From Rhypophila decipiens (taxonomy: Eukaryota > Ascomycota > Sordariomycetes > Sordariales > Naviculisporaceae): 64,000 bases of DNA. The notes below the pieces were generated by a model. The model was not told the DNA's origin and did no database searches. It saw nothing but the letters and a program-made list of their open reading frames with translations. The translations under genes were made by a program, and so were the position numbers. Location of the stretch: contig MU858063.1 in assembly GCA_033297075.1 (NCBI GenBank), positions 186,001-250,000 on the forward strand. The letters are read 5' to 3'. This document shows, one piece after another, positions 1 through 11,404 of this stretch; the first letter of the stretch is position 1; each line of letters opens with the position of its first letter.

Positions 1-371
1 AATGCAAGTCATTTTCTTGGGTTGTATTTGTACTTGTTGATCATGTCTTGGCATCGTGGACCACGGATCCCGGAGGATACATCCCACGCTTTGCGGTCCA
101 TCGATTAGGAAGGCGAACGACACATGATCCTTTGAACAAGGCAGTCAAAAAGACGTCTTTCCTCTTTGGAGCATCATTGCTATTTGTAGGTTCTGACAAG
201 TCCCTCTCTTGACGGAGGTGGATCATGAAACTGACATCTTAAACAGAAACTCGCCGAAAGTAAGCAACTAAGCATGGAGAGATCGCCACGCCAAAATAAG
301 GAACCCGATCTCGGGAGCTGCCGCAAGCAGAAGGACCTTGGGAGGAAGCCAGGCTGGCTTGTCTGGATGTC

Positions 372-377
372 TATAAA
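372..377 (+). promoter_or_regulatory. TATA-like box upstream of small Ser-rich ORF
   Basis: A TATAAA sequence lies 185 bp upstream of the ATG at 562 and is followed by a pyrimidine-rich stretch (about 475-545) typical of fungal 5' leaders. The role is inferred from position only. Confidence 0.35.
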
Positions 378-561
378 ATGATGGGGTTGGTCTCGAATAG
401 TCGACTCGGGGTCTGGCACTGCAGTCTGTGAAGGCATCGTCGGTCCCAACACCACCAGCCGAGAGACCAGCCTGTGACTCTTTTCCGTCGATTACCACGA
501 CTTTGTCTTGACTCTTCGCTCGAGTCTTATCTATCACATCGACCACGTCGTCACCGCAAGA

Positions 562-828
562 ATGGCTCCTTCTTCTACAGCGAGTAGCCCATCCTCGAGC
601 CCAGGTTCACCGAACGAGACAAGCATGTCGTCCTCCTCGCTGTCCACATCCACCACAGCGCCTAGCATCCTTGCCAACAGTCCATGGCCGATGTTTGACT
701 CCTTCTTAGTCTCTTCCATCCCCTACTCCGTCGACGCTCTCGTCCGAGATCCGCAACCTCGACGACCTTCAGTGCCGAGTCGCAAGTCCAGCGCTGCGCA
801 ATCCTCCAGCCGGAAATCGTCAATCTGA
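562..828 (+). CDS. Small serine-rich hypothetical protein (88 aa)
   Basis: An uninterrupted frame starts at an ATG in good context (cgcaagaATGGCTCC) and encodes about 88 residues. The first 50 residues are mostly Ser, Thr and Pro. A short hydrophobic/aromatic patch follows (WPMFDSFLVSSIPYSVDALV), then a basic Ser-rich tail (RRPSVPSRKSS and SSRKSSI) with several basophilic-kinase-like RxxS/RKSS sites. No signal peptide or known domain is visible. A TATA-like box and CT-rich leader support transcription. I chose the internal ATG because the upstream ATG at 508 would add residues in poor context. Function unknown; it could be a small regulatory or disordered protein, or a chance ORF. Confidence 0.45.
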   Translation: MAPSSTASSPSSSPGSPNETSMSSSSLSTSTTAPSILANSPWPMFDSFLVSSIPYSVDALVRDPQPRRPSVPSRKSSAAQSSSRKSSI

Positions 829-2509
829 TTTGTCTATAGCGCCCCCAGGCAAAAAAAAGATGTTGGATCATGCCGAATCTGCACTTGGCTATTGAGGGGG
901 CATACCTGGCAAAGATGATGGATACGGGCAAGGGCTTTGAGGGAGTCTGTGGGCTGGATATGACTGACGGGCTATGGTATGCCCTTGGTCAAAGGCCGTG
1001 CCGTCATGTTGTCAAGGACAAGCAGGAGGGAGGCAAACATCAACATTGGGGCACACATTGGAGCAGAGCGCAACTGTGGGGGTTTACTGCTGTGGGTCTG
1101 GCCTTTTGCTGGTGAGGATGGCATGGTACATACCTAGGCACATACACCATGTACTCGATGGACGGATGGGTATCTTGTGCTTCAGTGGCAGTTCAACACG
1201 GCAGGGAACAAACGAGCTGGGACAGAAGGCTATGGCCATGGGCGGTGGGTATAACAAGGAGGGCAATGCATTGCATTTCTATTTCCATCCCTGTCCCGTC
1301 CTGGGTGATATGCGAGTCTACCTCGATTACTTGTCCATGCGCCGGCAGCTTTTGTCGACGCACAATGAAGGAAGAGAATGGACTGCCATAGTAAGCAACA
1401 CCCAGTATGGCTCATATTTCCACGACAACAGCATATCAAGACCAATGTTACGTTCTACTTCCTTGAAAACAACCCTTTTGATGCGTGTTGGTATAGTGAT
1501 AGATACCTTCCATGTCTCTTTACCTTGCCTTACTTTAAGTAATATACAGACTCTGAAGTATACCCAGACCATGTTTATACGGCTACCTCTGGCTGGCGTC
1601 CGCAACAACGACAAGAGCTTTTGGAAGCACAAAGTTGAGAAGCGGACCAGCAGACAGATTTGTACTTAGTCCTCCCCAATCATCCTTCGCAAGCCTCGTA
1701 TCTACTACTCCTACATCCATTACGGTTTTACCGGAAATATTCGGATCCTACCGACATTATCAACCTCGTTATCAACGATTGGGGTAAGTAGAAGAAGCTG
1801 CAGGTGCAGAACAAGACACAAGACAGTCCACTGCCCAGAGAAGCCACTATAGTATCTCTCTAAGAAGCTAACCGCCCAACCACTGGTACTACACGGCGTC
1901 CAGCGCCCTCTTCGCTCCGCGTCGAGGACTCTCCTACGCCTTCCGACTCGACCCTCTCTTCAGGTCATACCGCTCTTGTCCGGTCCGCTGAGCCCGAGTC
2001 CGACGTGCTCCTCCGTCACTCTACAACCCCTCACTGTCAGAACTCTCCGTCTACCCCGCTCCTGCACATCGTCCTCGTCTTGTTTGGGCGCTGGCGATTA
2101 CGACCTGGGCAGCTGCACCTGTCGCCTTCTCCCTCTTACGGGCACCCAAGTCTCACACTTCATCCACCACAGTCCAGGTAGGTCCTTGGCCTCCCCGTGC
2201 CCGAATCGCCATCATTTTGCCTTGCTCCCTCCTTACGCGGCTGGTCCCGCCCCCGCCCTCGACCCTCTGGTCCCTGTCTCAAGCTCCGCCGCCGACCCCC
2301 CCCCCCCCCCCACGGCCCGCTCTGAATCTGTCGCCGGTCCTGGGACCGTTGTCGATGCTCGTATCGCTAGCCATGACGCCGCACCTGACACCTACGTGTG
2401 ACTTAGAGGCAACACTCACGTGCCCATGCGCGTCATGACCCACTGCTCCGGCCCAGTCCCCCCTACCCATAGAGGTAGCCAATGCCATCGCCTTTGCCGT
2501 CTATCGCGT
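829..2509. other. No convincing gene; partly decayed DNA
   Basis: Several overlapping frames of 60-230 codons occur on both strands, but none has a recognisable domain or a good start context. From about 1790 the DNA is GC-rich with a C tract near 2297-2311 and looks like the upstream part of the helicase relic that follows. Confidence 0.4.
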
Positions 2510-2650
2510 CTACGAGGAGGCCTCAATATTACGGGGGCGTCCCACCTCATCAAATGCGACTCCCACTGGGCACCGGGGGACGAGGTGCAGATTGACGGCC
2601 GAATCTATCGGATCGGGCAGAGGAGGCCAGTAACCTTCTGGAAGGTCCGC
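2510..2650 (+). pseudogene. SNF2-family helicase relic (motifs V and VI)
   Basis: The plus-strand translation contains GGLNITGASHLIKCDSHW followed after a short gap by DGRIYRIGQRRPVTFWKV. Together these match motifs V and VI of the C-terminal helicase lobe of SNF2/Swi2 ATPases, where the arginines of RIYRIGQ contact ATP. Nothing recognisable as the N-terminal ATPase lobe (Walker A or DEAH box) is seen in any frame upstream, and the surrounding frames carry stops. This is best read as a fragment of a dead SNF2-like gene or of a helicase-bearing repeat. A similar decayed helicase piece, of RecQ type, lies at 47 kb. Confidence 0.6.
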
Positions 2651-3549
2651 CGCCGTCCGGTCCGTCGCCCCAACCCGGTCCCCGAGCCCTTGCGCACCCC
2701 GATCGTCGTCGTGTCCACCGACCCTCCAGGCGCTCCGCGTGTTCCTCTGGGCCCTCAACACGCTCGGTCTGTCGGCTGTCCCGACGGATCAAGGCCCACA
2801 TCTACTTCAAGTTGCGCATTAGGAGGTGTACGACTCGTCACCCGGGGATCCTAGCGGCGAGCTGTGTCTGGAGACTACTGGTAGCCGGCGCTCGCGGCCG
2901 ACGACATTCCTCTCGCTGGATTAGATGTGTGCTTTGGGGCCGGTTCTGAAGATACCAAACGGCTACTGCTCTGGTCGCTCGATCAGCTTTCTCAGGGGCT
3001 TCAGCTCCTACTCCCACTCTATGCCTGCCTTGACTGCTACATCCGTATCTGCCCCCCTTCGTCAAGGATCATGACATTGCTGATATTGCCGGGGTTCGTT
3101 GTAATCAGCCCGGCAATCACGCCTCTGGTGTAGGAGTTAGACACCCGAGCTCGCTCGACCACGGCAAACGCTCTGTCTGGAGGGTCGCGTCGTGTTCGTT
3201 GCCCCAAACTTTCTCGGTCCCGGGGAGGGTCATCCTGAATATGCGTTTCCAACATTGTTGTGTCATAATGGCAGCTGCAGTTGTCTTAGTATTCAGGTAA
3301 TGAAAGTCCATCGGAGTAATCCGATCGAAGGGGCGAAGGGGCGAAGAGGGAATCTTTCTCTGTTTTGGGCGCTATTCACTCGTTCATGGTCGACTCGTTG
3401 TCCTGAATGGTCTCCGTGGTCATCATGCCTTCACCAGTTCCCTCCAAGACATTGGCTTGTGGAGCATCAGGAAAGTTTAGCAACCCCAAGAATACTGAAC
3501 TCGAGTGTGTCCAGTGCTTTTATCTTAGTGTGTATACTAACTATTTAGA

Positions 3550-3855
3550 TGTGTCTTCGAGTCGTTTCATCGAGATCGAGTCCAGCCGCGAATTGTTTGG
3601 CAACATTCGGTTCCGTCGGTTCGACAAAGAAAACGAAATTCTATTTATAACGATCCCAACTCCCTCCCACGAAGTCCTTCACCGGCAGCTATGCTGGACT
3701 CAATTGCCACAGAGAATGCCACGTTGGAATTGGCCTGGGCTTCGTCTGGAACGTCGCCACGATCCTGCAGTACATTGGCAGATTGTGGGCCAAGATCGTC
3801 GGCAAGGAACAAGCAACAGCCGCCAACAAAGCAGTTCAGTCCATGGTCGTTTAGC
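3550..3855 (+). pseudogene. Coding-like fragment with frame change, unknown family
   Basis: One frame (about 3550-3655) reads as a plausible protein segment, including NIRFRRFDKENEILFITI. About 30 bp later a different frame takes over with ECHVGIGLGFVWNVATILQY and a charged stretch WAKIVGKEQATAANKAV, then a stop near 3854. The jump suggests either an intron I cannot place or a frameshifted relic. I do not recognise the family. Confidence 0.3.
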
Positions 3856-5062
3856 TTCATATCATGGCCATTTTTGCAGCCGTGCCAGCTGTCCGTATGC
3901 CAGTTCCATCCTGTCTTTGGCCTCAATTGATGATTCATCACCTTCTGTAGAGAGTGAACAATAGAAGCCAATAAGTATTTTTTTTTCGTTTCATGACCTG
4001 TGCAGCCAACCAAGGTACTATCTTGGGTTATCTGGATGGGCTCTGGCGATGAATAGTCTCCTTAGAAGGGAGTAGTTGCTGACCATGATCTTGCTGTCGC
4101 AAGTCATAAAGCAACGACAACCTAGAAGACCAGGTGCTCATGCAACTTACCTTATCCGCCCTCAGAGTGTCACAGCAATGACAAGGAACTGGTTGTCCAA
4201 GACATGTTGATAAGGACAAGGTACCAAAGCATCAACTAGGCTGCAAGCAGTGAGATGGCCGCTTGTTGCGACAAAAGGATGAATATATAATCCTATAACA
4301 GCAAGACAAGGTACTAACTGCTCGCCAAGGTGGACATACAATCCACCATCCATTGTTTTTGTCCATTTCCGTTTTCCATAGCCCATCGCCATAAAAATAC
4401 AATGCCGATTAGGCCATGCCATGCCTGGCATTGTTGCGCCATATCGTATACTCGTTAAACAACCATATAATACCATAGTGACGGCGATGTCATTTTATCC
4501 CGACACATCAAGATGCCTGGTACCATCATCGTCAGACGATCCCATCAGCCAAGACCAGTCCAGCTCCACCATAATTCTGGTCGTGGAATATCAATTGCGC
4601 TCCAAAACATCATTCCTTTCGTCACCGACCCGATCGCTCGCATTCTCTTTGCGACATGGCGCATAGAAGTACAACCATGGGTAAATCTGTCGACCCGATG
4701 GATGTAGTGTTGGAGGAGCGTTGAACCTGACGCGATACGCCTCGTCCATGGTAGGTTCCACATACATCCAGCTGAGCGCAAACATGCTTGAGGCTCTCTC
4801 CCAAAATATGCTTCGGCAGCACCACCTCTCGAGCCAATAGAATCATGGTTCCCAGGCCTGAAACAGTAAGGCTATGCGATGATAGTCAATTCTGGCAGCA
4901 AAAATGCAGCGAAACGAGACGCTCAGCTAGAGCATGTCGAAAAGGCGATGGCCCATAGGAAAGTCGGACCTTGGGCGTGTAAATTGTAGAATAATTAAAC
5001 AGAAGGGTGATGACGGTGGTGTAACAGTAGTAGTCACACGACGCACCCATCATCACGCGACT
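3856..5062. other. Intergenic, no gene recognised
   Basis: Only short frames without domains or starts in good context are present. The right part is probably the 3' flank of the 2EXR gene that ends at 5063 on the minus strand. Confidence 0.4.
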
Positions 5063-6055
5063 TCAGTCGTCCTTTACAACCTCCTGAACGCTGGCCCAGT
5101 GAGGAATGATGTCGGGAATCTCGCCGATGGCCCATCTTCCCCGAGCGTTCATATGCTTCTTGAGGTGATACTCAATCATGTACCACATTTCGCGGACACC
5201 AGTGGTCGGCGAGCGGAGCACCTCCATCTTGGGCATATCTTGAATGACCAGAGTTTCGGGCGTCCACTTGGGATCGGGCATCTCACGGTGACCCTTGGGG
5301 ATCAGGACATGCATCTCTTTGATGTTGGGAAAGAGCGGACAGACATATCGCTCCAGCCACATCTCCGAGTTGGGGTAACCGAAATCGTCAAAGTCAAAGG
5401 CGACGTTGTGCATAAATTCCCGATTGATATTTTCAAGGATGTTGTCAGAGATGACTGGCACCGGATGAGGGCGCCTGCGCAGCCATCTCATGTAATCGAG
5501 GGGACGGGCCGTGTCTTGGAAGTAAAAGATGTCATTCTCGCTGTCGACCCAGTAGTAATTGTTGCCAATGACGAAGAAGGACTTGTCCTTGGTGTAGACC
5601 TCGCGGGCGAGGCGGCACGCCAGACTGATGCCCTTTTGGGCAGGGCGGCCCAGGACGGCGAGGGTGCCGTTCTGGACGTTGAGGAAGAAAAACTGCGGAC
5701 CCGAGGCAGCTTGGAAGATGCGCGTCTGTAGCTCGTACGGAAGGGTGCCGAGGGACCGCTTGCTTGGGTCAGCCACCGTGGCCCCATACGCCTTTGTGAT
5801 CTTCTTTGGCGGCTCGAGACTGGCAGTCATGGTTAAGTACGACTCGAGCTGCTGCATGTCCTCTTCTTCTCGGCTTCTCTGGGCTCCGCGGGTTCGTGAG
5901 CTCACGGGCTGAGCTGTTCCTCTTTGCCAGTCTTGCTCCCAGTCGTCGGTGGTAAAAGGTTCAAAAGGACCATAGGGTGCTGGTCCTTGGAGGTCCCAGT
6001 CGCCTGGAATTCCAACGGGCATTCGTCCTCCTGGTCCTGGGAAGGAGGCGGCCAT
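5063..6055 (-). CDS. 2EXR domain-containing protein (330 aa)
   Basis: A single-exon minus-strand gene starts ATGGCCGCC at 6055. Residues 1-60 are Pro/Gly-rich and probably disordered. An F-box-like segment at about 101-125 (LPYELQTRIFQAASGP) begins the fungal 2EXR domain, followed by the typical beta/alpha body (VQNGTLAVLGRPAQKGISLA; LAREVYTKDKSFFV). The C-terminal half has conserved aromatic patches, for example SEMWLERYVCPLFPNIKEMH. 2EXR proteins are abundant in Pezizomycotina and largely uncharacterised; the F-box-like start hints at protein-protein interaction. No signal peptide or membrane segment is seen. The length is normal for the family. A possible dead paralogue lies at 14.4-14.7 kb. 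Confidence 0.85.
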   Translation of the reverse strand: MAASFPGPGGRMPVGIPGDWDLQGPAPYGPFEPFTTDDWEQDWQRGTAQPVSSRTRGAQRSREEEDMQQLESYLTMTASLEPPKKITKAYGATVADPSKRSLGTLPYELQTRIFQAASGPQFFFLNVQNGTLAVLGRPAQKGISLACRLAREVYTKDKSFFVIGNNYYWVDSENDIFYFQDTARPLDYMRWLRRRPHPVPVISDNILENINREFMHNVAFDFDDFGYPNSEMWLERYVCPLFPNIKEMHVLIPKGHREMPDPKWTPETLVIQDMPKMEVLRSPTTGVREMWYMIEYHLKKHMNARGRWAIGEIPDIIPHWASVQEVVKDD

Positions 6056-6592
6056 TTATCGTGTTCTAAATTTTGGTTGACATTAGTTGCCTGGACGACA
6101 TTTGGCAGAGCAAGGCTGTGTGGTGGGCCGTGACTCATCTGGTGACTGGCGAGGCAACAGAGAGCAAGAAAATATGAAAGTCGAGTCCTTACGTACCTTT
6201 GAGACGCGGTTTCGCTTGCTCTGGGATTGGCAATGGAATCTCCCACACACTGTGGCGGTTCCGGTTGATTAAGGTAGCGACGGGCCGGAGGTGGAGAAAA
6301 TACGACGACAAGCTTAACCCTGCAACGGAGTAGACTCGCAAGGAAAAAGACTCGGTCGGCTTGACAGAAAGTCAAGTCAATGCCTTTGCAGTGAATGGGT
6401 GAATGGTGCTAGGGACTAGGGTGTGGAAGAGCTGCAGCGAGGCCTCGGGTTGAAGAACAGTGCATAATCTGGACGGATAAGTGATGTGGAAATGTAGTTT
6501 GCGGGGGAAAGATGCTGGGGACCTTTACGGTCCGACAGCGGGAGGGTCCGTGTTCCCTGTAGTGCACATGTACCTATGTACTGTTCCCCTAT
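6056..6592. other. Upstream region of the 2EXR gene
   Basis: This is the presumed promoter and 5' leader of the minus-strand 2EXR gene. No independent gene is supported here. Confidence 0.4.
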
Positions 6593-6836
6593 ACAGTGCC
6601 CCCTGGTTTGATTGTTAGCTCGAGACTTCGCCCCATAGATTTTCCACTTTTTGTACCTTTAGCCCACCTACACCTCGACAACACCAGAAAAACAGTAGAA
6701 AACAGATATTAACTTGGATTTGGTACAAGCTTATAATGTTCTTAAGCTTCGACGACTATATTTCTATTGGATTTCCAGCCCTTGTCTTGTATCCATCGCC
6801 AGTACCAAGCTAACAATCAAACCAGGGGGGCACTGT
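6593..6836. repeat. Inverted repeat, 28/29-bp arms with 187-bp spacer
   Basis: Left arm 6593-6620 begins ACAGTGCCCCCTGG and ends TTGTTAGCT. Right arm 6808-6836 is its reverse complement apart from one extra G. Weaker similarity extends outwards in both directions (the TGTAC-rich stretches around 6555-6590 and 6837-6880), so the full element may span about 6545-6890. No ORF lies in the spacer. It could be a non-autonomous DNA transposon or foldback element; no target-site duplication was identified. Confidence 0.55.
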
Positions 6837-7509
6837 AGTACACGGACAAGCTGTACATACACTTACTGTACATGTACCCCACGGGAACGTGGGGTGAGGG
6901 TAGGGGAGATGAAGCGCCGGGTATTTGGTAACCTGAAGAATCAATCCAGAGCGTGACCATCGTACGTGTACTACCTAGATGGTTGGTGATGTATCACGCC
7001 GTGCTTCAGAATTTTTATTTCAGATCAAAAATTAGTAATCAATATTGTTCTTGTTTGATTTTTTTCTTTCCTCTCGTACATGTAGATGCGCACGTTGTAA
7101 TATGGCGGTACCTGTTGGTCGGGAGACTGGAGTTATACTTAACCCGTATAGTCTTTATACTCCCTACGAGACAAGCCACCGATTCCCTGGACCCAGCCGG
7201 GCCGGCAGTGGGCACAGCTTTGTCTCTTAGATCTGGCCGATTACCTGGAAGGACACCCGATTTCCTCACCTTTGACCGGGAAGTTTAACTGCCGCTACGG
7301 GATAAAATAAGAGTGACGGCGAGCGCCAAGAACCATACCACTCGGCCAAACCGTTCCTAAAAAGGAGCTCAAATTACAGAAGTTATCAGAACCTTCTGCA
7401 ATTCAATGGTTATATACCCATTCAGCACACCGCCGTTACTATAAGGAGACCAACCACTTAATAAGACGAACCCTCTAATAAGAGCATTTACATTAACAGG
7501 GCCCTATAA

Positions 7510-8100
7510 AAGCCTAGGACTGTTAACTATATATAACTGTTAAATATATAGCTAAATTATAGAGAAATAAACCTAATAGTTAAATAATAGCCTATTATTA
7601 AAGACATTTAAGTATTAAGCTATAAGTCTAATAAGTATTATAAAATAGTACTAAGCTATAGAAAAATATATTTTAATTTAGTAGTAATATCTAATAAATA
7701 CTTATTATAGAAATAGAGAAATTACTTATATATTTAAATAGTAATATATAGTTAAGTGTAATAAACTAAATATTAATAATTTATTTTAGTAGACAATATA
7801 AAATATTAAATATATAAAAATAAATATATATATATAACGTTATATATAATAGGTAACTATTAATAGATACCTATTCTTTAGAAAATAGATAATAATTATT
7901 TTTTTACTTTAATAATAAATAGCCTAAAATACTTAAAGATGACGTTAAGTATTTATCTATAATATTTAACTATATAATATTAGCTATTCTTAGAAAATAT
8001 TAACTATTCTTAGAAAATAGTAGTTAATAGTTATATATATTAAATAATTATAATATTTATATTATTTAAATATTTCGTATAGTAACGTTATTCATTTCTT
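7510..8100. repeat. AT-rich, TA-rich island (RIP-like)
   Basis: About 590 bp consist almost entirely of A and T (GC content visibly near or below 20%) with very frequent TA steps and no open frame, inside DNA that is otherwise about half GC. This is the texture left by repeat-induced point mutation of a duplicated sequence, usually a transposon, in Pezizomycotina. No transposon protein is recoverable. The edges are fairly sharp: ordinary composition resumes near 8100, about 570 bp before the ATG of the gene at 8670. Confidence 0.65.
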
Positions 8101-8669
8101 TTACTTAGTGCTGAAAATGCAAATAACCTGCAATATGGATATTGGAATATTAAATTACCTGCCCCTCCTTGAGCCCGGCAGAACCAGCAATGTGCGTCAC
8201 AAGCAAGAACAGGGTTCTCTCGGCGCCAAGCCAGGATTGGAGGGGAATCAGGACCACCAACGTCATAGGGGTCATGATGGTCCAATACGAGCCCGCAGCC
8301 TTCCCGACCTTGAATTTTCCAGAATCCCCAGAAAGATCGTCATATATATAGAGAGAGGGGGAGATCTACGACGAGTCCTCATGATGCCTCATCTGCACAG
8401 TTTAGGCGCAGTTAGGTTTTTTGCTTTCCCTTTACAGGACCCCATGACAACTATAGTGCCGTATTAGTCGACTTCGAAATACCTGCCTCTGCTTAATCTT
8501 CACTGCCAGCCTCTTCGCGCTATAATAGTTGAAATCTTGCCTCCGAGTCCTCACCGATATCTACCCATATCAGGGGTCGTCCTCCAACATCGCGCTCGAA
8601 TCGACATCTTGCGCGCTCTCCCTCCATCCTCAAGAGATCTCCTCTATCGACAGTCCTCTCACCACCAAA

Positions 8670-9689
8670 ATGGCAGCCCGTAAGCCCTCCGAGTCCCCGT
8701 CCCCTGTTCCCCTGCTCATCACTAACCCTCCCTATGTAGTATACCCCATGGACCGAACAGACAGAGGCAAACGGCGCCTCCACCTCGAACCGCCAGCCTA
8801 CGGCTCCTCTCTAATCCGCACAAAGAAAACAACCATCATCCCCCAATCACAACCTCATCCCGCGGTGATAATCGAAGAAACCCCTCCAGTCATCGCCCTC
8901 CCACCACCACCGCCTCCTCCACCACCGGTAGTCGCTCTCCCACCACCTCCTCCACCCGTAGTGGTCGCTCCTCCTCCACCACCTCCCCCTGCCGTGGTAA
9001 TTCCCATCGAAGACCCCGAGCCCGACATAATCGACGTGATAGCCGTAGACGTCGATCCCCCCTCGCCAAGAAAGAAACACCACCACCACCACAAACGCTC
9101 CAAGTCTCGGACAAAGGAAGTTGTTATAGAACGGGATATAGAGCATTACGTCCCTGTTCCTGTTCGCGTTCCGGTTCCAGTGCCGGTAAGGGAGGAGCTT
9201 GAGACATTTCGCTATGTCGAGGGCCCACGCCACCAACAAAAGCCAAGATCTGTCTCGCCGCCAATGAGATATTTACCTGCTCCTGCGCCAGCTCAACCCC
9301 CGCCGTTTATGAGGAGGAGGAGTAATAGTGTCGGGCCCGAAGTGCATGTTCATATTCGCGAGAGGGAGATTGAAAGGGAGACGAGGGAGAGGGAGATTCC
9401 TTCTAGGGGGTATAATGGGTATGGACATCATGCAAGTAGTAGAAGTGGAAGTGTTGGACCTCCTCCTGGGAGGTATTATCGCGAGGAGAGTCGGGAGAGG
9501 CAGTATCGTCATGGTGGTGGTGGACATTGGCATGATCATCATCATCATGATCATGGGAGGGAGAATGTCGATGTTAGGGTTAATGGGCGGGAGTATTACC
9601 CTGGCTCTGGCTCTGGCTCTGGCTCTGGGTCGAGTAGGAGCGGCGGCGGTGGTGGGGGGTATTATGAGGATCGGTATAGGAGGTGGTAA
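8670..9689 (+). CDS. Proline- and histidine-rich low-complexity protein (339 aa)
   Basis: The start is the ATG at 8670 in excellent context (caccaccaaaATGGCAGCC). An upstream in-frame ATG at 8529 was rejected because the intervening sequence looks like a CT-rich leader. Residues 1-70 are fairly ordinary. They are followed by blocks of 7-9 prolines separated by short valine/alanine/leucine patches, an acidic Ile/Asp segment, and a His-Lys run (KKHHHHHKRSKSR). Then come a VPVPV repeat, Arg/Glu-rich helical stretches (REREIERETREREI), a second His cluster (HWHDHHHHDHG), and Gly-Ser and Gly runs near the C-terminus YYEDRYRRW. No catalytic domain is seen. This is probably an intrinsically disordered scaffold; poly-Pro tracts could bind SH3, WW or profilin, and the His clusters could bind metal. 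Function unknown. Confidence 0.75.
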   Translation: MAARKPSESPSPVPLLITNPPYVVYPMDRTDRGKRRLHLEPPAYGSSLIRTKKTTIIPQSQPHPAVIIEETPPVIALPPPPPPPPPVVALPPPPPPVVVAPPPPPPPAVVIPIEDPEPDIIDVIAVDVDPPSPRKKHHHHHKRSKSRTKEVVIERDIEHYVPVPVRVPVPVPVREELETFRYVEGPRHQQKPRSVSPPMRYLPAPAPAQPPPFMRRRSNSVGPEVHVHIREREIERETREREIPSRGYNGYGHHASSRSGSVGPPPGRYYREESRERQYRHGGGGHWHDHHHHDHGRENVDVRVNGREYYPGSGSGSGSGSSRSGGGGGGYYEDRYRRW

Positions 9690-11404
9690 CTTGATGTTGC
9701 CTTGTTGGTTTTGGTCCAAATCCTTTCGTTGTTGAGCATTGTATGGGCTCGTTTGGGTTATTGGAAGGCCAAGCAAGGCGTGGACCATAGCATCAATGGC
9801 TGCGTGTCTTGGAGTGGGCATGTTTGTTCTCCTCTGGGGGTACGAGTTTATGCCCCCTTTGTTACGAAATTACGATATTTAATGTTGCTTCTGGTTTTGT
9901 GTTTGGGATTAGCTACTACTTGATGTGTTACGATATCATGTTGCATTTTGTACTCTGTTTGGATCCGGTTCTTGTACTTCCCATCTTTGGCTGGTTTCAA
10001 GGAGTTTGTTTGTTTGGCTATCTTGTACTCACTTGTTCCTTTTTCTTGGTTATTATAAGACAGATACCTCATACCATGAATATTTGAGTGACACGGATAA
10101 TGATACTGGCAATGATTCCTTTATTGTATGTCGCTGACAGTGGCCTTTGATGACCACAAGGGAATTCGGTTCAATTGTCTTGTGCATCAGAAGAGACTCG
10201 CACCCTTACGTGGTTTTAATTTCCCGTGCAAAGACCTTACTTGTATGACATCAAGTCACTCACGATGAATATCATGTTACCAATGAACAGCCAATAGCTT
10301 CTGCAAGACACGAATTGCCTCGTGCACGCTTGTCTGTTGTTTACATCTCCAAAGGGACTCATGTCACGGAAAATGTGGGAAGAGAGACAAGGCGCAAAGT
10401 CACAAAGGGCCAACGTTTGTTCAAAACTAAATTACAAAGTAATGAAAGTGTTTCCCATGAGCTTGAGACCATCTGGACAACATCAGTGCTGGCACGACCA
10501 CCATTCACTCCGCCATCTGTCCTGCCCGGGCGTTTCCCTCGAGAGCCGAGCGAACCATGTCCTTGAGCTTGGCGAGAAGCTCCTAGTTGATAATACGAGT
10601 CCTGCGTGACCTCATCCTTGGCAAGGGATTCGTTTGCCAGGTAACCGCCTGCAGCATGCTCTCTGACTTCTTGAGATCTACCTCAAGAGTCGCGTAGAGG
10701 ATGGGAGGTATTTGCCTAGGGTCGAGCTCAGCCGTGTGATGGATTTGATGGGAAAAAAACCAGCGATGCTTCTCAAACTGGCCGAAAGTTTAGATGGGGT
10801 TTCTCCTAGTCGGGTGAAGCTATACTCTTCAGACAACAGTGCCCATGGAAGGACAGGCTCTTGGCTCGAATCGGCGGGGAAGGAGGCCAGGTGCTGGTAA
10901 TACATTAAATGTGGCCATTAATGTCACGAGTTCTCAGTTTCGGAGTCGGTCCTTGTTGGCTGAAATTGAGCATGGTTCTATGCGCTTTTGTTTCCGAGCG
11001 GCATACCTCTGTATCCCAACAATCATCGTCACAAGAAAGAAGACTGGGTATTCGGGCTCGGTATCAACAAGCAGATCCGAGGGCGATGGCTCTGAGTGTC
11101 GGCAGCTGAGATCTGTATACTCGCCAATATCACCCGGCGCCGCACCAAAGTGGAAATGGCACTGGCCGGGAGCAAAGAAGATGGCGATGAGGAAGTAGAG
11201 CTGGGAGATCGTTCAACCAACTGAGAGTTGTCTGCAAAGTTGCTGGTCAAGACGCCTAGTCTCTGGGGGACGATGTATTTGTTCCGGACCACCTGATGGG
11301 CCTCTTGCTGACTGGAACGCGAGTGCGTGTCTTGGTCGTCATTAGAGGGGCCGGAGCGCCGCCACATGCTCTCCTCACAGGTATAGGATGCTGCCAGGGC
11401 TCGC
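9690..11404. other. Intergenic, no gene recognised
   Basis: Short frames without domains. The first few hundred bases are T-rich and probably the 3' untranslated region of the preceding gene. The right part (11029-11404) is open in the frame of the decayed minus-strand gene that follows but shows no recognisable protein. Confidence 0.4.

Noticed and set aside
974..1669. 231-codon plus-strand frame
   Set aside because: No domain, unlikely composition, overlaps equally long frames on the other strand.
2297..2311. C homopolymer as a programmed frameshift site
   Set aside because: No open frames on both sides that would be joined.
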